Source: Priapulus caudatus (lineage: Eukaryota > Priapulida > Priapulimorpha > Priapulimorphida > Priapulidae). From it: DNA of 36,874 nt. The stretch covers positions 22,463 to 59,336 of the forward strand of contig NW_014577135.1 in assembly GCF_000485595.1 (NCBI RefSeq), read 5' to 3'. The notes beneath the pieces are model-generated. The model was given only the letters and a program-made list of their open reading frames with translations, had not been told where the DNA came from and did not search any database. Shown one piece after another: positions 11,601 to 20,989 of this stretch (positions are counted from its first letter, which is position 1; each line of letters opens with the position of its first letter). The position numbers and the translations under genes are program-made.

Positions 11601-12203
11601 TGTGCTTATTATATGGATACTGTAAATGTTTGCCATTATTTTGGCAATAGATTTGTGTGAAAATGGTTTCTCACTTCTGAATACACAATTATGCTTTCAT
11701 TTTACATTTAGAGTGTTACAACTGTGAAGCCCTTAGACCTAATAATGGCACGAATTTCAGTGATGTTAGCAACAACTTTTAGCAGCATATTCCTGCAAGC
11801 ACATCCCCGTGGATATTACAATATATTTGATCGTGCGGTTGTTTTCTCTCATAGGCATTGACTTCTAAGTCTTAATTTCTTAATTTATGAAATTAAATTC
11901 ATAAAATGGCAAGAAAAGCATACATTGAAGTCTATGCAACTTTACCTCTGTTCTAGACCTTCTTCATAGCCATTTATGAAACAAATGACTGATGTATCCA
12001 TATTGCTGAAACCATAGCAATTGGTGCCAAAAAATTTTGTTCTGTGTTCAGATTTATGTATAAATTAATATATCAGTTCTTGTGGAGTACAGCCACAAGC
12101 ATTTTAGAATTGGCATCGTCCATGTAACTGCTCTTAGGTTAATTTTTACAATATCCTTTCGTAATTGTTTCAGATATCCATACAGGCATCAACGAAAAGC
12201 TAG
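4936..12203 (+). CDS. MGAT4: MGAT4-family GlcNAc-transferase IV gene (GT54), 5' exons missing
   Basis: This is alpha-1,3-mannosyl-glycoprotein 4-beta-N-acetylglucosaminyltransferase, a type II Golgi membrane enzyme. It adds GlcNAc from UDP-GlcNAc in beta-1,4 linkage to the alpha-1,3 arm of N-glycans, starting an extra antenna. Ten exons were assembled by protein similarity: 4936-4982, 5433-5546, 7070-7145, 8247-8361, 8738-8868, 10158-10265, 10713-10906, 11127-11232, 11432-11584 and 12174-12203. They join in frame, all introns are GT-AG, and they give 357 residues and a TAG stop. Diagnostic stretches include [26 protein letters not shown] (acidic triad, likely metal site), [33 protein letters not shown] and the C-terminal region reported as lectin-like in vertebrate MGAT4A/B. 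Vertebrate proteins have about 535-550 residues, so about 180 N-terminal residues (tail, anchor, stem, start of the catalytic domain) are not in view; I searched 1-4935 without finding them. The paralogue (A, B or C) cannot be assigned. Confidence 0.93.
5433..5546 (+). CDS. MGAT4: MGAT4 exon 2
   Basis: This exon encodes [20 protein letters not shown] and then [17 protein letters not shown]. The acceptor AG at 5431-5432 was preferred over the one at 5438-5439 because only it completes the split AG|G codon from the previous exon. The donor is GTATGC, leaving CG in phase 2. Read-through of this donor would continue in frame into the CAG repeat. Confidence 0.88.
5592..5752 (+). repeat. Intronic CAG/CAA repeat with a 78-bp duplicated unit
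   Basis: Interrupted CAG/CAA triplets start about 45 bases past the donor of MGAT4 exon 2. The segment ACATTTGG.ATGGTAGCCTC followed by TGCATCAGCAGCAG occurs at 5624 and again at 5701, so the array has expanded by duplicating a 78-bp block. The plus-strand frame from exon 2 stays open through it (Ala/Thr/Ser-rich) and stops at TAG near 5752. The longest pure CAG run is about seven to eight units. Confidence 0.93.
5974..6159. mobile_element. Hairpin MITE with 41-bp inverted ends and internal telomere-like repeats
   Basis: The 41-bp arm at 5974-6014 is the inverse of 6119-6159 with two mismatches (39 of 41 by eye). Each arm runs inward from AGGGTCTATGTC through CAGGGTACTGCCGGAAC. The 104-bp interior holds three perfect TTAGGG units at 6031-6048 and an AGTAGG..CTCCCTA segment. 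Flanks share CATACTGGG on both sides, a possible but not adjacent target duplication. No coding capacity. It lies in MGAT4 intron 2. Confidence 0.85.
7070..7145 (+). CDS. MGAT4: MGAT4 exon 3
   Basis: This 76-base exon completes the Arg codon split across the intron and encodes [20 protein letters not shown] followed by TYYLQ. The acceptor is TTTCATAG and the donor GTACTG. This is one of the most conserved MGAT4 segments, directly before the acidic EDD site. Vertebrate relatives have DYCF where this gene reads DFAY, so the Cys is replaced. Confidence 0.93.
7640..8200 (-). mobile_element. 5'-truncated non-LTR retrotransposon (CR1/L2-like tail)
   Basis: On the minus strand, 8063-7836 encodes the C-terminal end of a LINE reverse-transcriptase polyprotein, recognisable by [37 protein letters not shown] and [10 protein letters not shown]. 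Homology continues upstream in another frame ([16 protein letters not shown]) to about 8180; the frame is broken at a T9 run near 8050. Beyond the stop lies a short 3' UTR ending in a (GTAA)n tract at 7643-7662, typical of LINEs with short tandem 3' tails. It sits in MGAT4 intron 3, antisense to the gene. Only the last part of the element is present, so it is dead on arrival. Confidence 0.8.
8247..8361 (+). CDS. MGAT4: MGAT4 exon 4 (acidic EDD site)
   Basis: This 115-base exon begins [18 protein letters not shown] and ends [14 protein letters not shown] plus one base of a Gly codon. EDD is the family's likely metal/UDP-sugar binding site (family knowledge). The acceptor is GATTTCAG and the donor GTAAGT. 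Confidence 0.95.
8738..8868 (+). CDS. MGAT4: MGAT4 exon 5
   Basis: This exon completes the Gly codon and encodes [20 protein letters not shown] followed by [20 protein letters not shown]. It ends at a codon boundary before GTGAGT. The length of 131 plus the carried base gives 44 whole codons. Confidence 0.95.
9078..9735. mobile_element. Inverted-repeat element in MGAT4 intron 5
   Basis: Three blocks are mirrored around a centre: TGGCGCCA at both outer ends, AAAAAGTTGCGCA at 9114-9126 with its exact complement at 9690-9702, and ACAGACCGAGGG at 9150-9161 with its exact complement at 9655-9666. The spacing between the second and third blocks is the same on each side. The interior repeats a GACTCC(C)T..TTTGCTG.CGGACTC phrase near 9325 and 9530. 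A minus-strand open frame (9397-9696) has no recognised domain. I read it as an old, diverged DNA transposon or MITE. Confidence 0.6.
10158..10265 (+). CDS. MGAT4: MGAT4 exon 6
   Basis: This 108-base exon of 36 whole codons encodes [20 protein letters not shown], then [16 protein letters not shown]. The acceptor is ATTTTCAG and the donor [19 protein letters not shown] is a strong GT54 signature. Confidence 0.95.
10713..10906 (+). CDS. MGAT4: MGAT4 exon 7
   Basis: This exon encodes [40 protein letters not shown] and [17 protein letters not shown], ending VVDK with the Lys codon split AA|G. The donor GTACGT at 10907 was chosen over GTATAA at 10911 because only the first keeps frame with the next exon. 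This starts the C-terminal region that has been described as lectin-like in vertebrate homologues. Confidence 0.95.
11127..11232 (+). CDS. MGAT4: MGAT4 exon 8
   Basis: This exon completes the Lys codon and encodes [20 protein letters not shown], then [15 protein letters not shown]. The acceptor is CGCCAAG, weak in pyrimidines, and the donor GTAATA. Frame and similarity both support it. Confidence 0.95.
11432..11584 (+). CDS. MGAT4: MGAT4 exon 9
   Basis: Fifty-one whole codons: [40 protein letters not shown] and [11 protein letters not shown]. The acceptor is GATTCAG and the donor GTAGGT. The arrangement DGF.R.G.F..G.A.G and SALRL matches the C-terminus of MGAT4A/B-type proteins. Confidence 0.95.
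12174..12203 (+). CDS. MGAT4: MGAT4 terminal exon (coding part)
   Basis: Nine codons, ISIQASTKS, then TAG, after the acceptor TTGTTTCAG. The phase fits exon 9, and vertebrate homologues end with a similar short hydrophilic tail right after an E-I-H/S-I motif. A 30-base terminal coding exon would be missed by most gene predictors. Confidence 0.88.
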   Translation: MSIQASTKS

Positions 12204-14260
12204 CAGAGAGTACAAAGTGGCTGAGCAAAGCATTATACGACCATCTCATGTGAAAAGCTCTAGGTTATGACATCTATGCCATTCCCGTAGTTGCTTGGTA
12301 TATGTATGTGGCATGCAGTCGGATAGGACATGGGCACATAAACAGTACAACATTTACTTTAAAATGTGTACATTTCACTTGGGATGGACTGAAAACAGGC
12401 CGTTAAAATTGCAATCGATCAGAAAGATCATCAAGAAATCCGTTTCTTAATGCATGTTATCTTGGATACACGGGATTAATTCCGTATCTGCCATTATATA
12501 AAAAATGCAGAGTATTCATGAAGAGTATATATATGCCTATCTCTGCCAATACTTGCACTGACGTGCATTATTGTCATCATTTAGTCTAATATGAAACAGT
12601 TGTGCCGATATAGCATCTCTAAATTGCACACCATGTGTGGACTGCTTCTCTATATTTTAGCTGCATCTGTCAAGCCTACCAAATTATATCTCTGTGATTC
12701 ATGTTAATTCTAACTAGTACCTGATCATGAAACATTAAAACCATCCAGTTTAATGTCTTTTCGTATAGGAGGTAGTAATTGCTAGCGGGTGGTCATGCCA
12801 TCCAGTACAGTTCCAATCTATTCATTCCACCAGTAGTTCCAAGAGCATGTTTTTGTTGCATGATGATAAAATCGTTTTTTCTAGATGAGGGATGACTCGG
12901 AGATGACTAGTATCGCAACTTGGGTGAAAATTAGGAGTCATGGACTTACCTTATGTTACAGGGGATAATCATAGTCGTTATTGTATTATATGCATTCTTT
13001 ATTATATTATGAAGTCGATATTCTCTAACTGCATAGTTTTTATCACATAATTTTATACTCGAGTCAAGTAGTCAATCAATTAAAAGATGCCAAAATACTG
13101 TAGATGCAGGGACTCAACTGTGCGAAATTAAATTACTACGAATTTTGTTAAGACCTATAGCGCATTTAACTGTAAGATGTAGTTTGATAAGTCATTGTCA
13201 GTAATTCTATCATGAACAAAGGCATAGTGATATGCTATACATATGTTCATTATTATACTTACGTACTACATTGTAAGCATCTCTCACTTAGTACCTAACT
13301 GGTGTTTGGATTTTTGGACACAACTATTTACAGGCGCACGTTTAGACGTAAGAATTTTAAATATTATCGCCTGTTAATTATAACTCATGGAACCTTCTCC
13401 AGTTCTCGTTGTTCCAGAGAGTAATATAACCGGTGTAGGACGTTGGATCATATAAATAGTTATGTTAATACGGGATATCGTGATGAAATTTGTACGTGCG
13501 AGAGAAAGTGGATGCTGTAAATTAGTGTACAGGATTTTGTGGTGGACGACGGAGTGTATTCGATTTCGAAGCAGTTTGGCCGTCGGTTCAAAACATCGTG
13601 AACGTCATCACTGTCAGTATTTATTTCCATGAACTGAAGAAACTGTCAATCGTGTATTTGCTTATAAAATTCCGAGGTTGCGAAAGCAAGCTCTATAAAC
13701 TGTCTCTAATAAGTGCAATATCTTAGCATGGCCTAGTATTCATTATGTGTATTGACTTGCGTGCCTGCGTGCGTGAGTGAGTGCGTGCGTGCGTCTATGT
13801 GCGGGCATGCTTGTCTATTAGTATATGATTATGGTTATGTATAGGTTTAAGTACGAGCATATGTGTATCTGAAATTTTATATATATACCTTCAATACTTG
13901 TTTTGTATGTCATAAATAAATTATATATAAAGTCTGTTACCCTGAATATAAAGATCCATTATATGATATATGAAGTCATACGATTGTGATAAGTTGTGTT
14001 GAGGTGTATGTAAACATGTAGGCGTTTGTTATGATTCTGTGGTCACCGAATTACTTGTATGCTAGCATTAATTATAAACCCATGCGTCATGTCATGTAAT
14101 ATTTAATCAACCGTTACCTCAGCTATTTGGAAAAAGAGCCTACCAACATTGGTTTGCTATTTAGTTATAAACGTAGATGCGCGTATACAGCAAATAAACG
14201 CAAACCCGGTTGTTCGATTATCCTGTATTGTAATTGCAATAAAGTCTAAACTAGAAGCTT
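12204..14260 (+). other. Possible MGAT4 3' UTR or intergenic sequence
   Basis: This AT-rich stretch has no recognised gene. AATAAA hexamers occur at 13915-13920 and 14238-14243 (the second followed by GT-rich sequence), and either could end the MGAT4 transcript; which is used cannot be judged from sequence. A GTGC/GTGA microsatellite lies at about 13760-13797. Confidence 0.35.
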
Positions 14261-15240
14261 GGCGTGCGGAAAAATGCATGACGTTGCATGGCTTCACCGA
14301 TTGTGGGTGCTGGTCACGTAGTTAAGAACATTGATCACGCGTAGAAGTCCAATTTTATCTAATTTTAATTACCCAATTATTGTTTCGTAACGCCTAATAC
14401 GCGCGCAGTTTGTGGCATTTATTAGTCGCATAGAGTAGATGAACTTTAGCTAGCTAGCTGAACTAGTACCACTCTTAATTAATTCTTCCAACCTACGGCT
14501 CGTTGTAGTTGTTAGCAAACGCGCGTATTTATTCTTGAGCGTTAACGTGTCTAGATCACGGCTCGTAATCTTGCCATGGCCACGCCTTGTCAATGTTGTA
14601 GCTGCCTGTCCCTGAGCTGTACCGCAAAGGTCCTAATTGAGCAGCTAATTAAAACGTTAATTCAGTTGCTGCGTTGCTTAATTAGTATCGCCGTGTGTTA
14701 CCTGCAACCATGCCTGCTGCGTCAATGCGTGGGAGGCATCCGTAGACATCGTCTATGGCATAATACATAGATGCATAGATAAGTATTACTATGTATTATT
14801 GGATATCTATATAACTACCCTTTCCTCGTTGGCACCGTGCCAATTATTGCGAGCTTCGTTTCTACTATCCCCTCGCCAGCCATTTTCTTTCCTTCCACCT
14901 ACCTGCCGTCTTCCCGTTTCTCCCCCCCCCCCGTCTGTCTTCCTCACTCGCTTCCTTCCGTTCCCCGTCGCTATACATTTCCGTATACGTACGTTTCATT
15001 CTAACTGTTTTGCGTTAATAAAAAGTTATCCTTACCTGTAATGTTTTGTTGCAATGTTAATTGTGGGTCGACGACGCTGACAATATCAGGAGTAACATAA
15101 TAGTGTCTCATCTGTCTACGACTGCCTGTCTCTGTTCATCCTGGTAAGATTGAACACTCACTGACTCATTCACTCAATCACTCATTCACTTAATCAATCA
15201 TTTAATCAATCAATCGTGGTCATAAACATTAAAAACATGA
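14261..15240. other. No recognisable gene
   Basis: I see no coding signal here. A C/T-rich tract lies at 14870-14960, and a TCAN tetranucleotide tract (CTCATTCACTCAATCA variants) at about 15155-15217. Confidence 0.5.
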
Positions 15241-15254
15241 ATAATCATGTTTTT

Positions 15255-15850
15255 TTAGCTCATCTGACGTAGTCATGTGCAGCTTGTAGAATAGCATGAT
15301 TGTCCGTCCGTCCGTCAACAGTTGGGCACAAATCTTAACCGCTCGACGTACGGTCACGATATTCGGGACGTGGGGGGGGGGGGTAATCCGAAAACGAGTT
15401 AGGATGTCGAAGCTGGGGGGTCAAAGGTCAAGAGGTGTAAAAGAAGGGGGAACATTCCCTCCTTAACTTAAGGTATAGGGAGGAAATGCAGAATTGCGGC
15501 ACAAATCTAAACGGCTCGACCTAACCTCGTGATACTCGGTGTATAGCATCATTCCGACACTTACTCTTCGCACGTCAGCGGAAAGTACATTTCATGGTCC
15601 TTTCAATAAAGCCATAAAAATGGTAGGTCACCGCTGAAACATAAAAGTTTTTCAATCGCTCCGTCCGACCATGTCCTCAGAAAATGTCTAAAATTTGCCC
15701 TGTGCCCAATTGACCTTTGACCTGTGACCTCTTTTTTCGTGAATTTTTTCTTTCTCCACCAAAAAGTGTTGCTAGTTGTAAGCTATTGGAGTACCCTAAA
15801 ATGGCTCTAGATTGCATCTTAGAGCTTACTAACCTTTTGACCCTGAAGAG
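15255..15850 (+). repeat. Dispersed repeat beginning 'agctcatctgac', with internal duplication
   Basis: It starts with TTTTTTAGCTCATCTGAC and contains TGTCCGTCCGTCCGTCAAC, phrases I associate with a repeat that is common in marine invertebrate genomes. The segment GGCACAAATCTTAACCGCTC at 15325 recurs as GGCACAAATCTAAACGGCTC at 15498, so two units of about 172 bp are present. No coding capacity. Ends are uncertain. Confidence 0.55.
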
Positions 15851-16038
15851 GAGGGTTAAACATTGACTTGTTGACTGTTAACAAATGACTGAACTGCTTT
15901 TGCTATTATTAGAGCCCATACCTGTGTGAATGTGAGGCTACAGTTGCACAGTTTAATTGCAAAGGCAAATGTTTGTTGAACAAGATTTACGCTCCTTAAA
16001 TCATATTATTTTCTAAAGCAGTCTGTCTATAGCACCCT

Positions 16039-16223
16039 NNNNNNNNNNNNNNNNNNNNNNNNNNNNNNNNNNNNNNNNNNNNNNNNNNNNNNNNNNNNNN
16101 NNNNNNNNNNNNNNNNNNNNNNNNNNNNNNNNNNNNNNNNNNNNNNNNNNNNNNNNNNNNNNNNNNNNNNNNNNNNNNNNNNNNNNNNNNNNNNNNNNNN
16201 NNNNNNNNNNNNNNNNNNNNNNN
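16039..16223. other. Assembly gap (185 N)
   Basis: A run of N directly abutting a GGTA-type microsatellite. The true length and content are unknown; the gap probably reflects collapse of the tetranucleotide array. Confidence 0.99.
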
Positions 16224-16455
16224 AGGTAGGATAGGTGGTAGGTAGGTATGGTAGGTAGTAGGTAGGTAGGTAGGTAGATAGGTACGTAGGTATAGGTAGG
16301 GTAGGTCGATAGGTATGGGTAGGTAAGATAGATAGGTAGGTAGGTAGTATGGGGGAGGTAGGTAGGTAGGTAGTAGATATGTAGGTAGGTAGACTATGTA
16401 GGTAGTAGATCTGTAGATAGGTAGGTAAGTAGGTAGGGACGCAGGCAGGTAGTAT
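16224..16455. repeat. GTAG tetranucleotide microsatellite
   Basis: Imperfect (GGTA)n with AGATAGGTA variants. A minus-strand open frame crossing it and the gap (Thr-Tyr-Leu-Pro periodic) is a by-product of the repeat. It mirrors the CTAC array at 17403-17667. Confidence 0.93.
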
Positions 16456-16639
16456 AGTGGGAAAATTCCGTTATATTCGCAGACCGAATTTCTCTTGTAG
16501 CGCACATTGACTAAGTAACGACCGCACGCAGCACTGTGGTGAAGCTGCAATGATTCCAGGGGTGCGGTTTAGTTGTCATTTAGCCGCAGAACGTATCAAA
16601 GCCCCTCCAGACGACCACCATACCAGGTTGAAAGCACCG

Positions 16640-17175
16640 ATTGAAACAAAGTGCCGCAGTGCGACAGGGCTCATCTGGGGGGAGTCCGTCTATATTCAGC
16701 CGGTACGTGGAGATTACGGTACGCATATATTTGCTAATATATTGACTAATCGTGGCGTCACTAAACTCAATATTCACGAGAGAGTATAGCTAAGACATGT
16801 GTCTATAGGTATCTAGGAAGTTTTAGAAAATTTAATCATCTGTAATCACTTCCGCGCGGCATATATTTGCTATATTGACTAATCGTGCGTCAATAAACTC
16901 AATATTCACAGAGTATGATGAATTCAACGCCGGTACGAGGAGATCATTTGCATAATATAATTCTAGCATACCTATAGAGCACATGTCTTAGCTATTCTCT
17001 CTGTGAATTATTGAGTTTATTGACGCGTGATTAGTCAAGTAGTATGTGAGGAGGATAATTATCATGCGTTTACCGTAATCTCCTCGTAACGGCGCTGAAA
17101 TAGAACACCTCTCCCATCTGGTGTCCTGGTGGGATCTGGCTGATAAATTCATTTGTGCATAGCAAAATTTAAGAC
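16640..17175. repeat. Complex inverted and direct repeat (MITE-like palindrome)
   Basis: The segment at about 16655-16815 (TCTGGGGGGAG, CAGCCGGTACGTGGAGATTACGG in part, TGACTAATCGTG) reappears inverted at about 16980-17145 (CCGTAATCTCCTCGT, CGCTGAAATAGA, CTCTCCCATCTGG). A further copy of TATTGACTAATCGTG.CGTCA with CTAAACTCAATATTCAC lies between them at 16870-16918 in direct orientation to the first. The structure is therefore two direct copies facing one inverted copy. Short open frames inside carry no recognised domain. It is flanked by mirrored GTAG and CTAC arrays. Confidence 0.65.
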
Positions 17176-17402
17176 GTTTATACATAAGTCTTCTTCTATT
17201 CTTGGTTTGACTTTCGTAGCATTCTGAACAAATGATATCAAGTGTTATCACTTTCGCACCCACGTAATCTGCTATGCATTGCCAGACACATGTGCATTGC
17301 AGGTTGGCCAGGCAACAAATTATGTTAGAGAGCGCTGCCAGCCATGGGCTGCCCCGTGTTTTTGCCTACCCACGGAGCATTCACCTGATTCAGCCTTCAA
17401 AC

Positions 17403-17667
17403 CTACCATACCTATCTACCTACGTACCTATCTACCTACCTACCTACCTACCTACCTATCTACCTACCTACCTACCTACCTACCTACCTACCTACCTATC
17501 TACCTACCTATCTACCTATCTACCTACCTATCTACCTACATACATACATACTGGCCTATACCTACCTACCTACCTACCTACCTATCTACCTATCTATCTA
17601 CCTACCTACCTACCTACCTACCTACCTACCTACCTACCTACCTACCTACCTACCTACCTACCTACCT
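17403..17667. repeat. CTAC tetranucleotide microsatellite
   Basis: Long (CTAC)n with CTAT variants, interrupted once near 17540-17560 by CATACATACATACTGGCC. Open frames across it are Tyr-Leu-Pro-Thr periodic and not genes. Confidence 0.97.
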
Positions 17668-18600
17668 ACAGACTTAGAGACAATTTTCAATAGCTAGGAA
17701 GTTTTCCCTTCCCAGATGTATTAAGTATGATCTTCGAGTACACATACAAGTGTGATCTCGGCGACTAATCTATGGGCAGAGCCCGTCGGTAAAGACTCTA
17801 AAGAGACACCCGGTTTGCCAAACCACCCAATCCCGCTAATATGGACGAGGGCATACCGCTCAGGACCCGACTACAATATAATATAAGCGACCGACCTAGC
17901 AATCAGTTTATTCTAAAGCACTGGTGAGTACTGGCACGCGCTTAACATTTTACTAGCCATATTATCAGGAGTGATACACTCCTGATATTATGTCACATTT
18001 TTAACCGTGTAGCATTCCTATCTTCGCCATACGCGGAGGAAAGCCTCATTGCACCCCACGCACACCGCCACACTGCGCCGCCATAGGTTATAGCACCTCT
18101 ATTGCACCATTCACTTCTCAGATCATTCCCAGTCTAACAACATCTCTCATGCTCACGAACTTACCGCTTTCCCGTTGTCAAATAACTATCTTGTGAGTAT
18201 ACACGCGGGCGCATATTGCATGGCACGCACCCACGCGTACCCGCTCACACACGCGCCCGTACTTCTCCCACGCACGTTGCAGGAGGCAAATCACACTCCA
18301 GGGGCGAATATCGTCTAAGAAATCTTCTGTCGCTAATACTCCCACGGTCGTACACTAGCAAAACGCAATTTTCATGACGAATCGCCTCCATATGATTTCT
18401 CTAAACAAGATACACGGAAACATGCGCGCATTTCCTCAAGCAACGTCCGAAACACCAAATTAGACTCGTAGTGATGGGATTCGAAAAAAAAATTACGGTC
18501 TTAAATTAATCTATGCCTATGCCTAGTATGGGTTGAAATGCCAGGCTATAGTCATTCCATTTTGACAGCCCGTGTAGCAACAGACCCGTTAACATGTAAC
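17668..18600. other. No recognisable gene; one perfect hairpin
   Basis: I see no coding or RNA gene here. The only structure is a perfect 11-bp stem at 17963-17987 (TATCAGGAGTG, loop ATA, CACTCCTGATA). Confidence 0.5.
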
Positions 18601-18623
18601 CGAGCACTCGGATCAGTTCCCCC

Positions 18624-18626
<3 letters not shown>

Positions 18627-18681
<55 letters not shown>

Positions 18682-19062
18682 AACACCACACACCACACAC
18701 ACCACAACAACACAGACACACACACACAGCAACACACACACACACACACCACACACACACACACATACAGCACGGCAGCAGCGCACAACAGCACAACGCA
18801 ACCACAGGGTTCGCACGCACGCTAGCACGCACGCACGCACGCCACGCACAGCACATAGCCAAACATGTGTATGTGTGCGTGCGTGTGGGTGTGCCTGTGA
18901 CGCGAGCGCGTGTGTTGTGTGTCTGTGTGATGTGGTGTGTGTGTGTGTGTGTGTAGTGTGTGTGTGCTTGTGTGTGTGCATGTGTGTGTGCGTGTGGTGT
19001 AATGTGTGTGGGTGTGTTGTGTGTGTGTGTGTGTGTGCATGTGTGTGTGGTGTGTGTGTTGT

Positions 19063-19100
<38 letters not shown>

Positions 19101-19165
19101 TGTAGGTGTGTGTGTGTGGTGTGTGTGTGTGTGTGTGTGTAGTTGTGTGTGTGTGTGAATATGGG
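18627..19165. repeat. CA array followed by GT array (mirrored microsatellites)
   Basis: Bases 18627-18770 are (CA)n-rich and 18865-19165 are (GT)n-rich, joined by about 90 bases of GCAC/CACG-rich sequence. The two arrays are complementary and could fold into one long imperfect hairpin. Cys/Val and Thr/His frames here are repeat by-products. Confidence 0.95.
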
Positions 19166-19319
19166 TGTAATGTGTGAATGTGTATATATTGGTGTGGTTT
19201 TATACGAGAGTGAGATGCATTGCCTGTGAGGGACGTAGTGGAGTGTTGAAATGATTTAAAAGTTACTTTGACAGAAAGTAGGCCCCTACTAATCGTTTTT
19301 GTATCACAAATTTTTCATG

Positions 19320-19432
19320 TTGGTGCGTGCGTGTGCTTGCGGTGTGTGCGCGCCGTGTGCGCGCGCGGCTGTGCGTGTCGTGCTGCGTGCGTGCGTTGCG
19401 CTGCGTGCGTGCGTGCGCTGCGTGTGTGTTAT
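19320..19432. repeat. GCGT/GCGC-rich simple repeat
   Basis: Imperfect GTGC/GCGT repeats with alternating purine-pyrimidine runs such as GTGTGCGCGCCGTG. No coding meaning is seen. Confidence 0.8.
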
Positions 19433-20850
19433 ATTTATTGTATGATGATATTTTTTTGCTTATTTTTTACGAAGTTGCATCCCGAAAATTGTTGTAAAAG
19501 TTGTTTTGGGTTGCAACATGATTAACGAGGCCGCAACGCTAGGCACAGTACATAAACATGATACAAGATTGCGTGGATCCGCTTTGCTGTGGATCGCTGA
19601 GCTGCTTGCGCGGCGGATGAGACCCAGTTCGCGCGGATATGCGCACGCGAACCGCGGGGATGTGTCAAGGTAGAAGTGCTGTCCGCAGTGGAGACGTGGC
19701 GGCGCGAAATTCGATGCCCAGCGCACGTCTCCACAGCGGTCAGCGGATGGTCTGTAGTTTTAGAAGATAACAATAAAGACTTTGTTCTAAATAAGAACTA
19801 TCGGCGGCTAAATAAGAGCAATATACACACCTTTCAATTTTTTGAATAGTCAGTCAAAGGGCTTGTTGGGGGTCCATTATGCCGAGCTTCCAATTGAAAT
19901 GGCCCATGAAATTGTCAAGTGGAATTGTGTTTTTCGGAACCCCACAGAAAATGTCTCCCTCTTACATGCACCCCTCCCTGATCAATCACGCATTCAGGCG
20001 TAAACAATAACAGAGATGAAATTGTGTTGAGTTTGTGGCTCTTGACGCACGTGCATTGACGTACAAGACTGTTGAAAGCACAGGCACTTGGAACGTCTCA
20101 ATAAAAATAAATATTCACAAAATTTTTCACAATGATCCACCGCATGTGTGCAAAATAGGTGAACGTATGTGAAACATATACGGTTAGTACTTACTGTCAC
20201 AAATCCGTGACTAACTGACACCAATAAATTGATAAAATGTTCCATGCACCTTAAGAAATTCTGAGAAATTACGAGGTTATCAGCGCAGAACTCCTGACAC
20301 GGCCCATCCTGATGTGACAAAGCTATATGTAAACAAGCAGGCGTGTTGCGAGGTGCCTGCCTCCGATATCCATTTCGAGGGCCGCTAAGCCAAGCATAAA
20401 ACACGCGGGCAAGACGTCACACACACAGCTACGTTCATTGGCTAAAACAATCGAGTAGCGCGGTCAGGGATTTTCGGAATTCTTTAATTTTAAGAAAAAC
20501 TTCAATGTTCAATGAATGACGCACTCGTTCACTTCCGAAAGCGGGTAAAAATGCCGAATTTTTCCACTTCGATGCAAAATGCATCGGCCGGGCCTTTCAT
20601 TATTTACGAAAAGCAAACGGTCTCGCCAAACACCTACACGCAGTAACTGGTCACGTCGTTGACGCCCCATTCATGCCCATCAACGAAGAAGGCGGGGCTT
20701 ATTCTGATTACGGAGATGCGAAAATGCCAAACTCTATCGTATAGGAAACCGTTCTAGCCTAGCAGAATGCCCTAGTTCTTGAGATCGGCGATTCCGTACG
20801 TCGATGGGTCCCCACCTTTGAAATTATAACGGAGGGGTGCGGCGTACGCT
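19433..20850. other. No recognisable gene; GC-rich patch with stem-loop
   Basis: A GC-rich patch at 19565-19745 includes a stem of CCGCAGTGGAGACGTG (19683-19698) with CACGTCTCCACAGCGG (19724-19739), 15 of 16 paired. An AATAAAG lies at about 19771. A 136-codon minus-strand open frame at 19994-20404 shows no motif I know, and I do not call it. Confidence 0.4.
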
Positions 20851-20989
20851 GTGATTGGAAGACACAAAGTGTCGGCCCGCCTCGGCGCGCCTCCCACTCG
20901 GCGCGCCTCGGCATCATGGCCGCATCACGTCTACGTCATTTTTGCAGCCAACCTTAAAAAAGCAACATAATTTTTTTTTTTCACAAGGC

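Noticed and set aside
15996-16550. 184-codon minus-strand frame
   Set aside because: It crosses the N gap and the GTAG array; no real coding evidence.
17274-17693. Tyr-Leu-Pro-Thr frames of about 130-140 codons
   Set aside because: Readings of the CTAC microsatellite.
18506-19142. Several Cys/Val- or His/Thr-rich open frames
   Set aside because: They are readings of the CA and GT arrays.
19994-20404. 136-codon minus-strand frame
   Set aside because: No motif or homologue recognised; length is within chance for a 37-kb window.
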